Of a stretch of DNA of 64,000 nt, positions 30,919-41,221 are shown piece after piece. The stretch covers positions 5,323,501 through 5,387,500 of the forward strand of contig NC_070560.1 in assembly GCF_026914185.1 (NCBI RefSeq), read 5' to 3'. Both the position numbers and the translations under genes were made by a program. Origin of the DNA: Puccinia triticina. Its lineage: Eukaryota; Basidiomycota; Pucciniomycetes; Pucciniales; Pucciniaceae. Each line of letters begins with the position of its first letter. Position 1 is the first letter of the stretch. A model generated the notes under the pieces. It searched no databases. It saw only the letters and a program-made list of their open reading frames with translations, and was not told the DNA's origin.

Positions 30919-33678
30919 TTGTCAGCTCGCTGTTTGATTCTTGAAGACTATACTGTTCATCTCAATAAAAATTCATTTCAAATCCTAAAAAACAATGAAA
31001 TCAAAATGACCGGCAATTACGTTGGAAATCTTCCTAGTCTTCTTTTTGAAAACATTGAGCCCTCGTGTCATCTATCCTCAGCTGAGTTTCTTCACAAATC
31101 ACTCGGACACGTGAGCTATCATCGTCTAAGGAAGAAACTCGGTATTCCAATGAGAATTGACAAAAGCTGTGAATCTTGTGCAGTCGCAAAAATCACCAAA
31201 GCTTCCTTTAAGTCAGTTCACAAACCTGCAGCGGTGCCGTTCGAAGAGATTCATCTTGACCTCATTGGACCAATCTGGCCGCCGTCACATGAGGGACATA
31301 AGTACATCCTTACTCTGGTAGACAGTTGCACACGTTTCTGCGCTGCCATTGCTATGAAGCACAAAAGCGACACTCCAGAAACTCTGTCCTTCTTGTTGGA
31401 TATAGAGGCTAAGCAATTTGGCTATCACCCTTCAATCATTCATTCTGATCGCGGATCCGAATTTCTGAACTCGAGCCTCGGCGAATATTGCAAAACTCAT
31501 CTAATCAAGCAACGGACATCGGACGCATACACGCCCCAACAAAATGGTCTAGCCAAGAGATTCAACAGGACAATCCTAGAGTCCATGCGGACAATCCTAG
31601 AGTCCATGCGGACAATCCTTGAAGACTCCTCGCTTCCACGAAAATACTGGAATGAGATTGCTCGTGTCAGTGCTCTTACTCTCAATCAAATACCAGGTCA
31701 TCGGTCAAAGAAATCACCTTTCGAACTCTTCAAAAATCGATTCCTTCCGATCAATTACTTCTATCCTCTTGGCAATAGAGTCTCTTATCTCATACTTCCG
31801 GAACAATCTAGTTCCAAGCTCAAGCCAAAAGGGAAAATTGGGAGACTCATTGGCTATGTGGATGAATTGCGGTCCTACAGAATTCTCTCAGACAAAGGAA
31901 AAATCATTGAAACAAAAAACGTTCAATTTTTTGAATATCAACCTCCGACTTCCAAAGAATCAGATTGGGATCTTGACATCAATGAAAATTCTGAAGAAGA
32001 AGAAGTAATTAATCAAGAAGATTCCGAGGATTTGAGTGGCAGTGACGACGAAGTGGCTGCTAGTCTAAATCCAATACCGTCTAGCAGGACTCTTCGAGAC
32101 CGCACCAGTCGAGTGAAGCCTCTCAAATATTCTTATCTTTCCACCGATCCGTCCTCTTTCAAGAATGCAATGAAATCTTATGAAAAAGTTAAATGGAGCC
32201 AAGCCACCAAAGAAGAACTATCTAATATCGAACACCATGAAGTTTGGGAAGATATGTTCGACACTCCAGATTCTTATCTGCAGACTCTGTGGATATTCAA
32301 AACTAAACCCGCAACTCTGTCTTCTGATGAGCGTAAGAAGGCCCGACTTTGTATCCAAGGTTCTCTTCAAAAAGAAGATGATCACGGCAATACATTTGCT
32401 CCTACTGGAAAGTTCACTTCACTTCTGATCATCCTTATGTTTGCCATCAATCAAAAGCTTCCAATCCGTCAATTTGATGTTAAAAGTGCATTCTTATATG
32501 CACCGTTGAAGGAAGAATTATACATAAAAACTCCTGAAGGATCATCCAGGAAATCTCCATATCTTCGTCTCAAGAAATCACTGTACGGTCTCAAACAAGC
32601 GCCAGCCAATTGGTATGAAACTTTGACTAAGTGGTTCAACGAGATTAACTTTCATCAATCGGCTTCAGATCCTTGTGTCTTCATTCATCAAGACAAGTCA
32701 TCCTTCATATTCTTTCATGTCGACGACTTGATTGTAGTCGGTAACGTTGATGTCTTCGAAAACCTTTTTCTATTGCGGTTCCCGAATTCCTCAGCACATG
32801 ATCCCGACACCTTACTGGGAATGGACGTCGCTAAATCAGACAACTCAATCTACTTGTCGCAGCTGAAATTGATAGACAAAGGACTCAATATGCTTGGTAT
32901 TGCCGACTGTAAACCAGTCAATACTCCTCTCTCTGTAGCCGTACAACTAAAGCCCGCTACTCAAACTGAAAAAGAAGAATTCTTGAAACTTAACATCAAT
33001 TATCGGACATTCACCGGCATTCTCAACTACCTGTCGTGTCGCACTCGACCCGATCTCGCACCTGCAGTATTGATTCTTTCGAGCTTCAACAATGAGCCTG
33101 GAATGACACATTGGAAGGAGGTTATACATTGTTGGAAATATGTCAAAGGCACCCGAGAACTACGACTGACTCTTCGTCCTGATCCAAGTAAATCACGCTC
33201 TCTACAACACTACACGGACGCCACATGGGCAGATGATATCGAAACACGACTATCAAGAAGTGGCTCAATTTGTTTCTGGAAAAATTGCCCCGTAGCGTGG
33301 AACTCCAAGAGACAACGAAATATCACTTTGTCCTCCACTGAAGCAGGACTCAACGCCCTCGCCGATGGAGTTCAAGAAAATCAATGGATCAAATACCTTG
33401 TGGAAGAACTTTGGAACAAAAACTTAGCACCTTCAACTTTTCACATTGACAATCAAGGCCTAGCGGAAAAGCTGAAGAATTTTGGTTCCAACTCAAAAAC
33501 AAAACACCTCGACATTAAAATGAAATGGCTCAGGGATCTAAGAAACAAAAATGAAATTACGGTGACTCTAATTCCCTCAACCGACATGATAGCCAATACT
33601 TTAACAAAAGCAAGCAACGTCGATTCACTGGAAAGACTCCGAGAAAAATGCTTCCTAGTTCATTACTCACCAAGTTGA
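30919..33678 (+). CDS. Copia-1 Pol: integrase, reverse transcriptase, RNase H
   Basis: 919-codon open frame. The GAG-pre-integrase finger is H..H..C..C (KSLGHVSYHRLRK, CESCAV). The integrase core has Asp in HLDLIGPIW and Asp in HSDRGSEFL, but the third acidic residue is Lys in QQNGLAKRFNRT. Directly afterwards a seven-residue unit (TILESMR) occurs in tandem because a 21-bp sequence is repeated. Reverse transcriptase has RQFDVKSAFLYA and FFHVDDLIVVG; RNase H has WNSKRQRNITLSSTEAG. Integration competence is doubtful; reverse transcriptase and RNase H look complete. The listed start is arbitrary because the true polyprotein begins at gag. Confidence 0.88.
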   Translation: MSARCLILEDYTVHLNKNSFQILKNNEIKMTGNYVGNLPSLLFENIEPSCHLSSAEFLHKSLGHVSYHRLRKKLGIPMRIDKSCESCAVAKITKASFKSVHKPAAVPFEEIHLDLIGPIWPPSHEGHKYILTLVDSCTRFCAAIAMKHKSDTPETLSFLLDIEAKQFGYHPSIIHSDRGSEFLNSSLGEYCKTHLIKQRTSDAYTPQQNGLAKRFNRTILESMRTILESMRTILEDSSLPRKYWNEIARVSALTLNQIPGHRSKKSPFELFKNRFLPINYFYPLGNRVSYLILPEQSSSKLKPKGKIGRLIGYVDELRSYRILSDKGKIIETKNVQFFEYQPPTSKESDWDLDINENSEEEEVINQEDSEDLSGSDDEVAASLNPIPSSRTLRDRTSRVKPLKYSYLSTDPSSFKNAMKSYEKVKWSQATKEELSNIEHHEVWEDMFDTPDSYLQTLWIFKTKPATLSSDERKKARLCIQGSLQKEDDHGNTFAPTGKFTSLLIILMFAINQKLPIRQFDVKSAFLYAPLKEELYIKTPEGSSRKSPYLRLKKSLYGLKQAPANWYETLTKWFNEINFHQSASDPCVFIHQDKSSFIFFHVDDLIVVGNVDVFENLFLLRFPNSSAHDPDTLLGMDVAKSDNSIYLSQLKLIDKGLNMLGIADCKPVNTPLSVAVQLKPATQTEKEEFLKLNINYRTFTGILNYLSCRTRPDLAPAVLILSSFNNEPGMTHWKEVIHCWKYVKGTRELRLTLRPDPSKSRSLQHYTDATWADDIETRLSRSGSICFWKNCPVAWNSKRQRNITLSSTEAGLNALADGVQENQWIKYLVEELWNKNLAPSTFHIDNQGLAEKLKNFGSNSKTKHLDIKMKWLRDLRNKNEITVTLIPSTDMIANTLTKASNVDSLERLREKCFLVHYSPS

Positions 33679-33684
33679 GGGGGG

Positions 33685-34432
33685 TGTTGAAACTCGCACT
33701 CCTCGCGCTCTTTCCGCGCTCTCCGCACACTCGCAGCTGTCCTTGAATGCGAAGACGCAGCAGTCATTCGGCAAATCAGTATCATCATTAATAACCTACA
33801 TCCGCCGACTGACTACTGTGTCAACCGCTCTCCCTTCCTTTCTATCTCCATCATCGGTCTCTCATTCTCAAACCTTATCTTAAAACTCTTTCCATCCGCT
33901 CCCGATCGATCACCACTTCAATCCTACTCGACCTCAAGACACTCATTCTGTTGATTTTCCTTACTCCCTCTCTCCAAACAATTCCGGGAAGCCTTAACTT
34001 TGGACAGCCTTTCTGGCTTCCAACTTGGTGAGAAATGCCTCTCCGCATTTCTGGATCTCAATCTCGATCGGCCTTCGTCCTCTCAGCAACGCTAACGACC
34101 CTTATCTTCTCTTTCTAGTTCCTTTTGTCTTAAGATCGTGCCTACTCCTTTTCTTCCACTTGTTGATACTGTTTCCTATCTTTTTGGGGTTTGTTGATTT
34201 CCGCTTTTTTTTTTTGTCTCCTTCATTCCTTCCGTTGACTAACTCACCATCATCATCACAGATAACTCTCAACAACATTATTACTCTCTATCTCCAGTTG
34301 TCCAATCTTCTCACATTCTTGTTCCATCAGGGTTGGTCTTATTTCTATCTCCTTTTGCTGTTTGTTCTTGTTCTTACTGTTTTGTCTCCAGTTCTGGTTT
34401 TGGTTTCTTGAAATAAAGTCTTAGGTCCTTTA
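33685..34432 (+). repeat. Copia-1 3' LTR
   Basis: 748 bp, preceded by a polypurine tract (GTTGAGGGGGG) that primes plus-strand DNA synthesis, and followed by the target copy AAGAA. Confidence 0.9.
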
Positions 34433-34690
34433 AAGAAAAGTGATTCATGTGCCGTATGCATTATGCCAAGTGCGGTAGCCAAGAGTTGAGTCTGTGTGTG
34501 AACCTACTCGGACTGGTGCGTGAAAGGGGTGATTTGCGTATCTTCTGATCCGGTAGAGATATGAGGGTGGTTTCAGTGGGTGACTAGGGGTTATTTTGGT
34601 CCTAGATTCCATTTCTGCTGTTCATTTGGCTTTATCTTGAGGCGTTTTGTGAGTACACATAAAAGTTTGAATTTTTCCTCCTACAAACAC

Positions 34691-35081
34691 AGGAATAATG
34701 ACCACACCGGTCATTGAGTGGGTACACAATAGAGATGGCACTGGGCACCCACCACACTTCAGCACATAATTCTATGTGCTTGTAGGTACCCATTGCGCGT
34801 GTGCAGCTCCCTGCATGTATTTTTACTAAAATGGAACCCCTGGCACCCGCCATGGGCGCCTTCAGGAGCATAGAATTATGTGCTGAAGTGTTACGGGTAC
34901 CAAGTGCCATCTCTAGTACACAACCCTCTTGAAGCCAGTACATGCCGGTTATCAAGTGGGTACACAACCCTCTTGATGCCGGCACACACCAGCCATCAAG
35001 AGGGCAAACAACCCACTCGATGACCGGCACAGTCCGGTCATCAAGAGGGTACACAACCCTCTTAAAGCCGGCACACACAGG
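34691..35081. repeat. Palindromic satellite block 2
   Basis: Repeated units such as CCGGTTATCAAGTGGGTACA, CACAACCCTCTTGATGCCGG and CCGGTCATCAAGAGGGTACA alternate in orientation, as in the block at 28080-28262. The block is split by a 186-bp MITE (34730-34915). No coding capacity. Confidence 0.75.
34730..34915. mobile_element. hAT-type MITE with perfect 8-bp target duplication
   Basis: The element begins TAGAGATGGCACTGGG and ends with its inverse (CCAAGTGCCATCTCTA); inner arms ACTTCAGCACATAATTCTATG are also inverted. GTACACAA flanks it on both sides (34722-34729, 34916-34923). An 8-bp duplication and a TAGRGATG-like tip are hAT hallmarks. A hAT transposase relic starts about 230 bp downstream. 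Confidence 0.88.
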
Positions 35082-35142
35082 TTCTCACCAGGACTTTTTG
35101 GCATTGAAATTGACCTATCAGTTCTTCTGTTTTATATCCTAG

Positions 35143-37884
35143 CTGCAATACCAAAATTCACCGCCCTACCTACAACACTTCTCCAACCAATCTCTCAAAG
35201 CATGTTGCTAACTGCCTCAAGAAGTTACACAAAGTGAATCATACAACTAAACTGGCCGCGCTGGGCATATCTGGAACCAGGGATATAGATCCGCGAGAGG
35301 TGAGCTCATCCTTTCCCTTCTCTTTGATTTAGCTCAGTAAGGACTGATATTTCTGATCTAAAAGGTCCCCCAGCTCTGTGCAATCTGGTGCGCCAAAACA
35401 GCTTGCCCTTTCTCAGCTCTTGGCGAACAGGCGCATCTAAAACATTTGGCATCCAGTGGTAATAAATAATATGCCAACCCAAAAGGCGGTATCCCTTTAC
35501 ATTGGTGCAGGAGTATATCATCCACTCACTCAAAGTTTGTCATTTTCTCCGGTTCATTATCAATACAAGTTTCTGATTTTTTTTGGTTACTAGAATCATG
35601 AAGGTGCCATGTACTTAGGCCTTGATGCCTGGCAGTCGCCAAATGGGTTTGATATTCTAGGAACGGTGATATACCGCTTGGTTTGGGGTGGATCTGGCGA
35701 TTATGAATTGGAATCAATGCCCCTTGACTTCGTTAGGTTAAAAGAAAGACACACCAGTGAGTATTCGGCCGAGACCGTCCGTCAAATTGTTGAAAAATTC
35801 GGGGTGCAACACAAGGTAAGCTCCTCAGAGTCACTCTTCTCATCTTTTCATTGGCTCATTTACTTTTCCTCTAACAGATTTGTGGAATTGTAACCAACAA
35901 CACCACAAACAATCAAAAAATGGTAAATGAGATCAAGAAATTCAAGTGGACTCGGTTCAAAGGCAAGGTGCATTGGGTTCAATGCTTTGCACATATATTA
36001 AATTTGATTGTACAGGTGATTTTGCGGCGTTTTGGAAGCTACAACAAGGAAAGAAATACTGAAGGCGGGGGATGCAACTCTGACAAAGACAAAGAATTGG
36101 ATGACTTGGATCAAGATGAACCAGAACATCAGATTCAACTGTATTCCCAAACTTCTGTTTCCATTATTCTTGCAAGTTCAGTTGATCAATTCTTCATCTT
36201 CCATAGGTTTCGTGAAGATTCCATTATTTCAGATGATGAAAAAAAAGACTTCCCCAATGATTCAGCTAACCACAATATTGCTGCCGAGTTGATCGAGGAA
36301 GACGAGCTCGAACTTGAAAATGAAGATATAAATGATCTGAGTGATGAAGACAAATGTGATGCATACACTTCCCAATCATGTAAAAAAACCTTAGCAAAGG
36401 TAAGCCATCATCTCCTGATATCAAAATGCTGAGTTCTCAGACGTGTTTTACTACAATTAAATACATACCTGGTGCCTCACCCCGGTCGGCAAGGCGGTGT
36501 TGTCTTCCGGCCAGGGCGTTGTGGAGCTGGGTGTCCCCTGGCGGCGTTGTCGGTGGATTCCCAGCTCCGACCAGGGACATGAGGTTGATTGGTTGATCCT
36601 CCTCATGACCAAGTTTAATCATACTTTTGTTTGAATGTTTTAATAATAGTTCCGAGCAATCGCACTTAAGCTGAAAAAGTTGCCAAACTCCAAGGCCCTT
36701 TTTGTCGAGATCTGTCAGGAGGAAAACTGTACAAAGCCCCATAGTGTTGAGCGGGACGTCAGGACCAGGTGGAACTCAACTCTGGTGCAACTAACCAGTA
36801 TCCAACAATGTTCACCGGCCATGTAAGTAGATATCTATGCCGGTCAATCAAAAAACACTAACATTTACGCTTTTTGTGTGCAGTCTTGAGTGGCAAAAAG
36901 ATAAGCAACACGGTACTTCTCGAGCATATCACATCAACCAAAACAACCTTGACTTAGCACGCGACCTGGTTAACATACTAGAACCGTTCTATGACATAAC
37001 TTAAATGGTCTCAAATCGCGGTGGGGCACACATATCACAAGTTGTTGTCTTCATTGACCAGATCACCAGCCATTTATCAACCATCATTTCCAAGCGCAAT
37101 GTGTACCCTCCGGCCTTGAGGAACTCATGCCGTGCAGGCCTTCAACTTACAAATAAATATTACACCCTCACAGGTTGCTCACTGCTGTACCGGGTTGCTA
37201 TGAGTGAGTATTTTTTCTACTACAATTACCATAGAATGTCTCATTTATAAGTTTGTTATTTGCAAGTTCTTCATCGTTCTTTTAAGGATGAATATTTTAA
37301 ACTAGCCAAGTGGAAACCCAAGTGGATCTCAGAAGCTTTCAAACTTGCAAGAGAAGTGTGGGAAAATCAATACAAACCTCAAGTTCAGCAAACAGTTAAA
37401 AACAATCCCCGCGCAAAGGTGAGTGAATTGCTCTTTTTTTCTCTGTCAATTTTTGGTTATTATCTAAGCAAACTAACTTTCAATTCTCTGCTCACCAGCC
37501 TCACACTGGTGTTCTTGCCAGGCTGAGTGGGGCCTCTGAAGCACGCACAGGGAATGTGTCAACCGATCCACTCAATTTGTGGCTTGCTGGAGGGTTAGTT
37601 TTGGATGATGAAGGGCAGCCGGTAAACCCCCTAAAATGGTGGATTACCCAAGGGCGTGCAGTAAATACTCATGGAGGTCTGCTCCAGATGGCATTGGATG
37701 TCCTCAGCTGTCCCAGTAGGGATATTCCTTCTGTTTTTTTTTTTTTTAAATCTGACCAAGTTTTGTCTGCAACAGCAACAACAGTCAACGTTGAGCAATC
37801 ATTCAACTTTGGTAGGGACTATGTTTCAGTCAGGAGGCACCATCTCAGCAATTTGTCTCTCACGCAAGGAATGGCGGTGTGGTG
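35143..37884 (+). pseudogene. hAT-family transposase, broken
   Basis: Approximate exons are 35143-35299, 35594-35815, 35878-36400, ~36652-36823, ~36891-37200, ~37262-37420 and ~37499-37884, with one further short intron near 37708-37770. The first exon ends a BED-type finger (NTSPTNLSKHVANC). Next come LDAWQSPNGFDILG (first catalytic Asp region), TNNTTNNQKM, WVQCFAHILNLIV, RDVRTRWNSTLVQL and the C-terminal hAT dimerisation region (LQMALDVLSCP, VNVEQSFNFGRDYVSVRRHHL). The start of the BED finger is missing, where satellite sequence lies. A TAA at 37002-37004 interrupts the exon just after LEPFYDIT. It belongs to the superfamily expected to mobilise the MITE at 34730. Confidence 0.8.
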
Positions 37885-37949
37885 ATCCAGATCTGTTGCG
37901 TGCAACAAAACTGCCAAAACCTCAACTCACAGCCTACAATACTAGCATA

Positions 37950-39118
37950 TGATAGAATATTATTAGAGAAATAGATTCTACATACAAACTTAACCCTAGT
38001 CACTCACTTCAACTACCCAGATAGCTCTTCTAGTTTAGAAGTTAGTTACAATTATAGGTTTAGTACAGGCCATACCCAGGTGGAAAGTCATATAAATCAT
38101 AAAAGGCATGCATATATAGAAGAGTATAGTTAGATTTACTAGTTAGGCAGACCTCCACTATTAGCTACAGATCACCTCACGCAACCTGCGCGTTTGGAAA
38201 CTGCATTGACTGGGCCTCCACTCAACAAACTCAACAGATTTGCGCGGACCTTACATCGATGCATGCGGTCAGAAAGCCTCCACTTTGGCAGTGCAACCAA
38301 CCTAGGCGGCCTTTGCCTTAAAAAGTACAAATCACACATTGTCATGCGGAACATCAGTTTAAGTTATGCACCCCTTGCAGAAGGCAGTGCAATCCACAGG
38401 GTCACCACCAGCAGAAATGCCTCGAGTGCAGCCCTCACCAGCAAAAATAACTCAGAAAAGAATATATAAGGAGGCCCTCCTCCCACCATTTTTACAGCAT
38501 CACCCAGGCACCCCAGCTCAGTGGTCACCAGTCATCATTTTGCCATCATCACGGAAGACACAGTCATCATACATTAACATAGAAATCTCATACCACACTC
38601 CATCATCATTTCCCTCTGCTGAAACCATTAAAAACCCAACAAAACATATTCTCACTTGATTATATTCTTTGCCCATCTCGCCATATAGAGGTTGTATACA
38701 CATCTTGTACTTGTTAAAACTGATCTAGGTCTGATAGAGACTACTACATACAAGTTTTCTCCGTCATAAAAGTCACGCCACAACAATAAATAAATTTATT
38801 GTCAGAATTCTGTAGTATAATAGAGGGGCAGGTCTTTCAAACCACCCGTAACAGTAGTATTACTTAGCTGGAATATCATATTGTTATTTCCCCCTCAAAG
38901 GACTGCCAACCCATCCCAAAGGAGTTCTCACAGCGGTCACTTTCTACTCCAAAAACGGCAAGATTCCGAGTGGGGTGTTGCATGCATGGAAGGTGAAACA
39001 GACGGCTAAAGGAAAAAAGAAGGGCAAGGAGAAATCTGGAAAGAATAAACAGGATATTTATGTGGTAGATAGCAAGTAATTATTATTTTGAATAAGTTTT
39101 CTATAAGAAAAAAAAACA
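37950..39118. other. Non-coding region, possible solo LTR
   Basis: No gene is recognised. AATATATAAGGAGGCC at about 38460-38475 resembles an LTR core promoter, and CCCGTAACA at about 38847-38855 resembles the right end of an LTR. A matching left end or a target duplication was not found, so the LTR reading remains weak. Confidence 0.3.
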
Positions 39119-39247
39119 AACAATGGCGGGTACCTGCAACCTGCACCCGGGTACCCGCTTTGGCGGGTGCGGGTGTCTGATTTGAGCTGAATTTTAGGGT
39201 AGTACCCGCACCCGCAGTGGGTACCCGGGTACAAAGTGCCATCCCTA
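39119..39247. repeat. MITE fragment with TAGGGATGGCAC end
   Basis: The right end is GTACAAAGTGCCATCCCTA, preceded by several palindromes of GGGTACCCG and CACCCGC. The tip resembles the hAT-type MITE at 34730 (TAGAGATGGCAC). The left end (ATGGCGGGTACC) is incomplete. A related piece with GGCCATCTCTA ends near 40261. Confidence 0.55.
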
Positions 39248-39777
39248 AACGGATTACATGACGTGAGTATGGTGTTTTGTGTGTATGTAACTGAATGATG
39301 GTGTCTTGAAGGGGTTGTATCTCCTGATCCAGAGGGGTTTAACGTGTGTTGTCCATGGTGTACTGTGTAGTTTTGGCCGTAGAATCCAGTGGTGCTGCCA
39401 TATTAGTTTATTTGAGAGTGTTCATATGAGAAAAAAGGAAATTTTGAAATGGGCTAGATGGGTAACCATAAAGCATACCACACCAATGCGGATGCTCTTA
39501 GGCTAGGCACAGATCCATGTCTGTGATCCACAGCTGTGCAGCATATCATCTCCAACCCGGCTTCCCCTCTGCCCTTAATGGTCATATCTCCCCCCGCTGC
39601 TTCACCCACTAACAAAATATGGCCCAACCACATAAAAGACTCCAAAAAGGTTGGCAGAAAAAAACTGGGCCAAAGGAACCACTCATGATTCAATCAACCA
39701 AGGGGAAGGTTGCAAGGAATAAAAACAGGAAGAAGGCAATTCAGATGGCCCAATTTCAGCAACAGGACCTGAATTAA

Positions 39778-39986
39778 GGGCCTGTACCATAGGGCATGAA
39801 AATTGAAATTTTCCAAATTTATTTGCCTCAAAATTTCTTGAGACAAAAACTGAGCCTGGCCAAAATTTAGGCTTGAGCCCAAATGTGAAGAATTTCAACA
39901 TTTGAACCTTCCGCTAGTTTTCAATTTTTGTGTACAGGGCAAAAAAACTTGTAATTTTTCAAAATTGAGGCCCATGGTACAGGCCC
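39778..39986. mobile_element. PIF/Harbinger-type MITE
   Basis: The 209-bp element has the ends GGGCCTGTACCAT and ATGGTACAGGCCC, flanked by the trinucleotide TAA on each side (39775-39777, 39987-39989). The TIR tip GGGCCTGT and a 3-bp TWA-type duplication are characteristic of PIF/Harbinger (Tourist) MITEs. The interior is AT-rich and non-coding. Confidence 0.8.
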
Positions 39987-40167
39987 TAACTGATGAGCAG
40001 CATCTAGGTAAATCCCTCCAGTTTTTTTGACTTTCTAATCAGCTCACCAATCTCCTTCCTTACCTTGAATAGAGAGAGGAGTGACTTTCAGCCACTCTGA
40101 TATCACCAGAGGAATGAAATGAAAACTTAAACAAGCTTCATTGCTTCAAAAGTGTATTGAGTAGCAG

Positions 40168-40262
40168 GTGACCCAGCAGGTGCAGGTGTCTGACTTGTTC
40201 AAAAACAAGCCGCAGGTACCTGCACTCAACGGGGTACCTGGGTGCATTGGGGCCATCTCTAC
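40168..40262. repeat. Second MITE fragment of the TAGAGATGGC family
   Basis: The stretch has palindromic CAGGTACCTGC and GGGTACCTGGGTGC and ends in GGGGCCATCTCTA, close in form to 39119-39247. Immediately to the right (40272-40330) is a GTTCAAAGTTGA piece like those at 48215-48428. Confidence 0.5.
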
Positions 40263-40533
40263 AATAATGTTGTTCAAAGTTGAAATCATAAATTTTTCAA
40301 ATCATAAAATCATAACACTTTTGAGGGATAATTTTTTATGTACCATTTTAGAATCATTGCTCTGATTTGAGTGATTAGCCCGGTTCACATTGGGCTACCA
40401 CCAGCAAGATCTTAATTACAATCAGCTGTGTTTAATTTAATTTCTTGCTGAAAGTTGGACTCCCATGGCCTTTTTATCAATGGTGAAACTTGGTGGCCAG
40501 CTTGGTACACAGGGCAAGTCAGGATTTTCTTTG

Positions 40534-41221
40534 TGTTAATCAACAAACTAAAGATGTATTTCTAATAAGCTCTTCTGAAGAAATACACACAATAAAAAGA
40601 GAAGAAAAAGTAAATATACCTAAAGGCAAGAACAACAATGATGATGGCGCGCGAGAAAAGAAGACACCGGACACGAAGGGACACAGGACACGAGGGGACA
40701 CAAGACACGACAACAGGCTAAAAAGAAAGTAATGTTAATGTTTGATGACCACGAGGAGAATTATGAAAGGGATCAGTCTGAACCTACGAGTCGAATGAGA
40801 CGGTTGATGATTTGAGATCAGAGTCGGCGAGTCGATGAGAGAAGGGATATGACACAATGGTCAGGTAAAAGTCGGCGGTTTGTTGGAGGAAGGGATGAGT
40901 CGCAACAAAGGCGAAGATAAGCTAGGAGTGATCAGAATCACGATAAGATGGAGTCAACCAATGATGATGTCAAGGTGGAGGAACAACTTTGAATATAAGT
41001 AATGTTAAAAGGCAGATGATGAAAGCTGCAGGTTCCCCGAGAGAAGAAAGTGTAGTCGAGGAAGGAAGGAGTTTATATATCAAAGATAAGAGGTCTGAGC
41101 GGAGTTCTTGCAGGGAGATTTTTGAGAGGACCGAGAGCCGAATGACGTCAGAGAACCAAATGACGTCAGTTGAGACTGGGGCCGCTAGAAGATCTAGAGG
41201 GATGTCACATGAATATCAACA
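40534..41221 (-). repeat. Copia-2 3' LTR
   Basis: 688 bp, almost identical to 45215-45903. Visible differences include GCGCGCGAG against GAAACGCGAG and four single substitutions, three of them C/T or G/A. Confidence 0.93.

Larger units (their letters stand above)
29036..34432 (+). mobile_element. Ty1/Copia retrotransposon Copia-1, full length but mutated
   Basis: Two LTRs (29036-29796 and 33685-34432) starting TGTTGAAAC and ending CCTTTA enclose gag-pol in a single frame. The 5-bp target duplication AAGAA is perfect (29031-29035, 34433-34437). The LTRs differ by a 15-bp indel and few substitutions, so the insertion is fairly young. The coding frame nevertheless has two TGA stops, an internal 21-bp triplication, and a Lys in place of the third catalytic integrase residue, so it is probably non-autonomous now. 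Confidence 0.92.
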
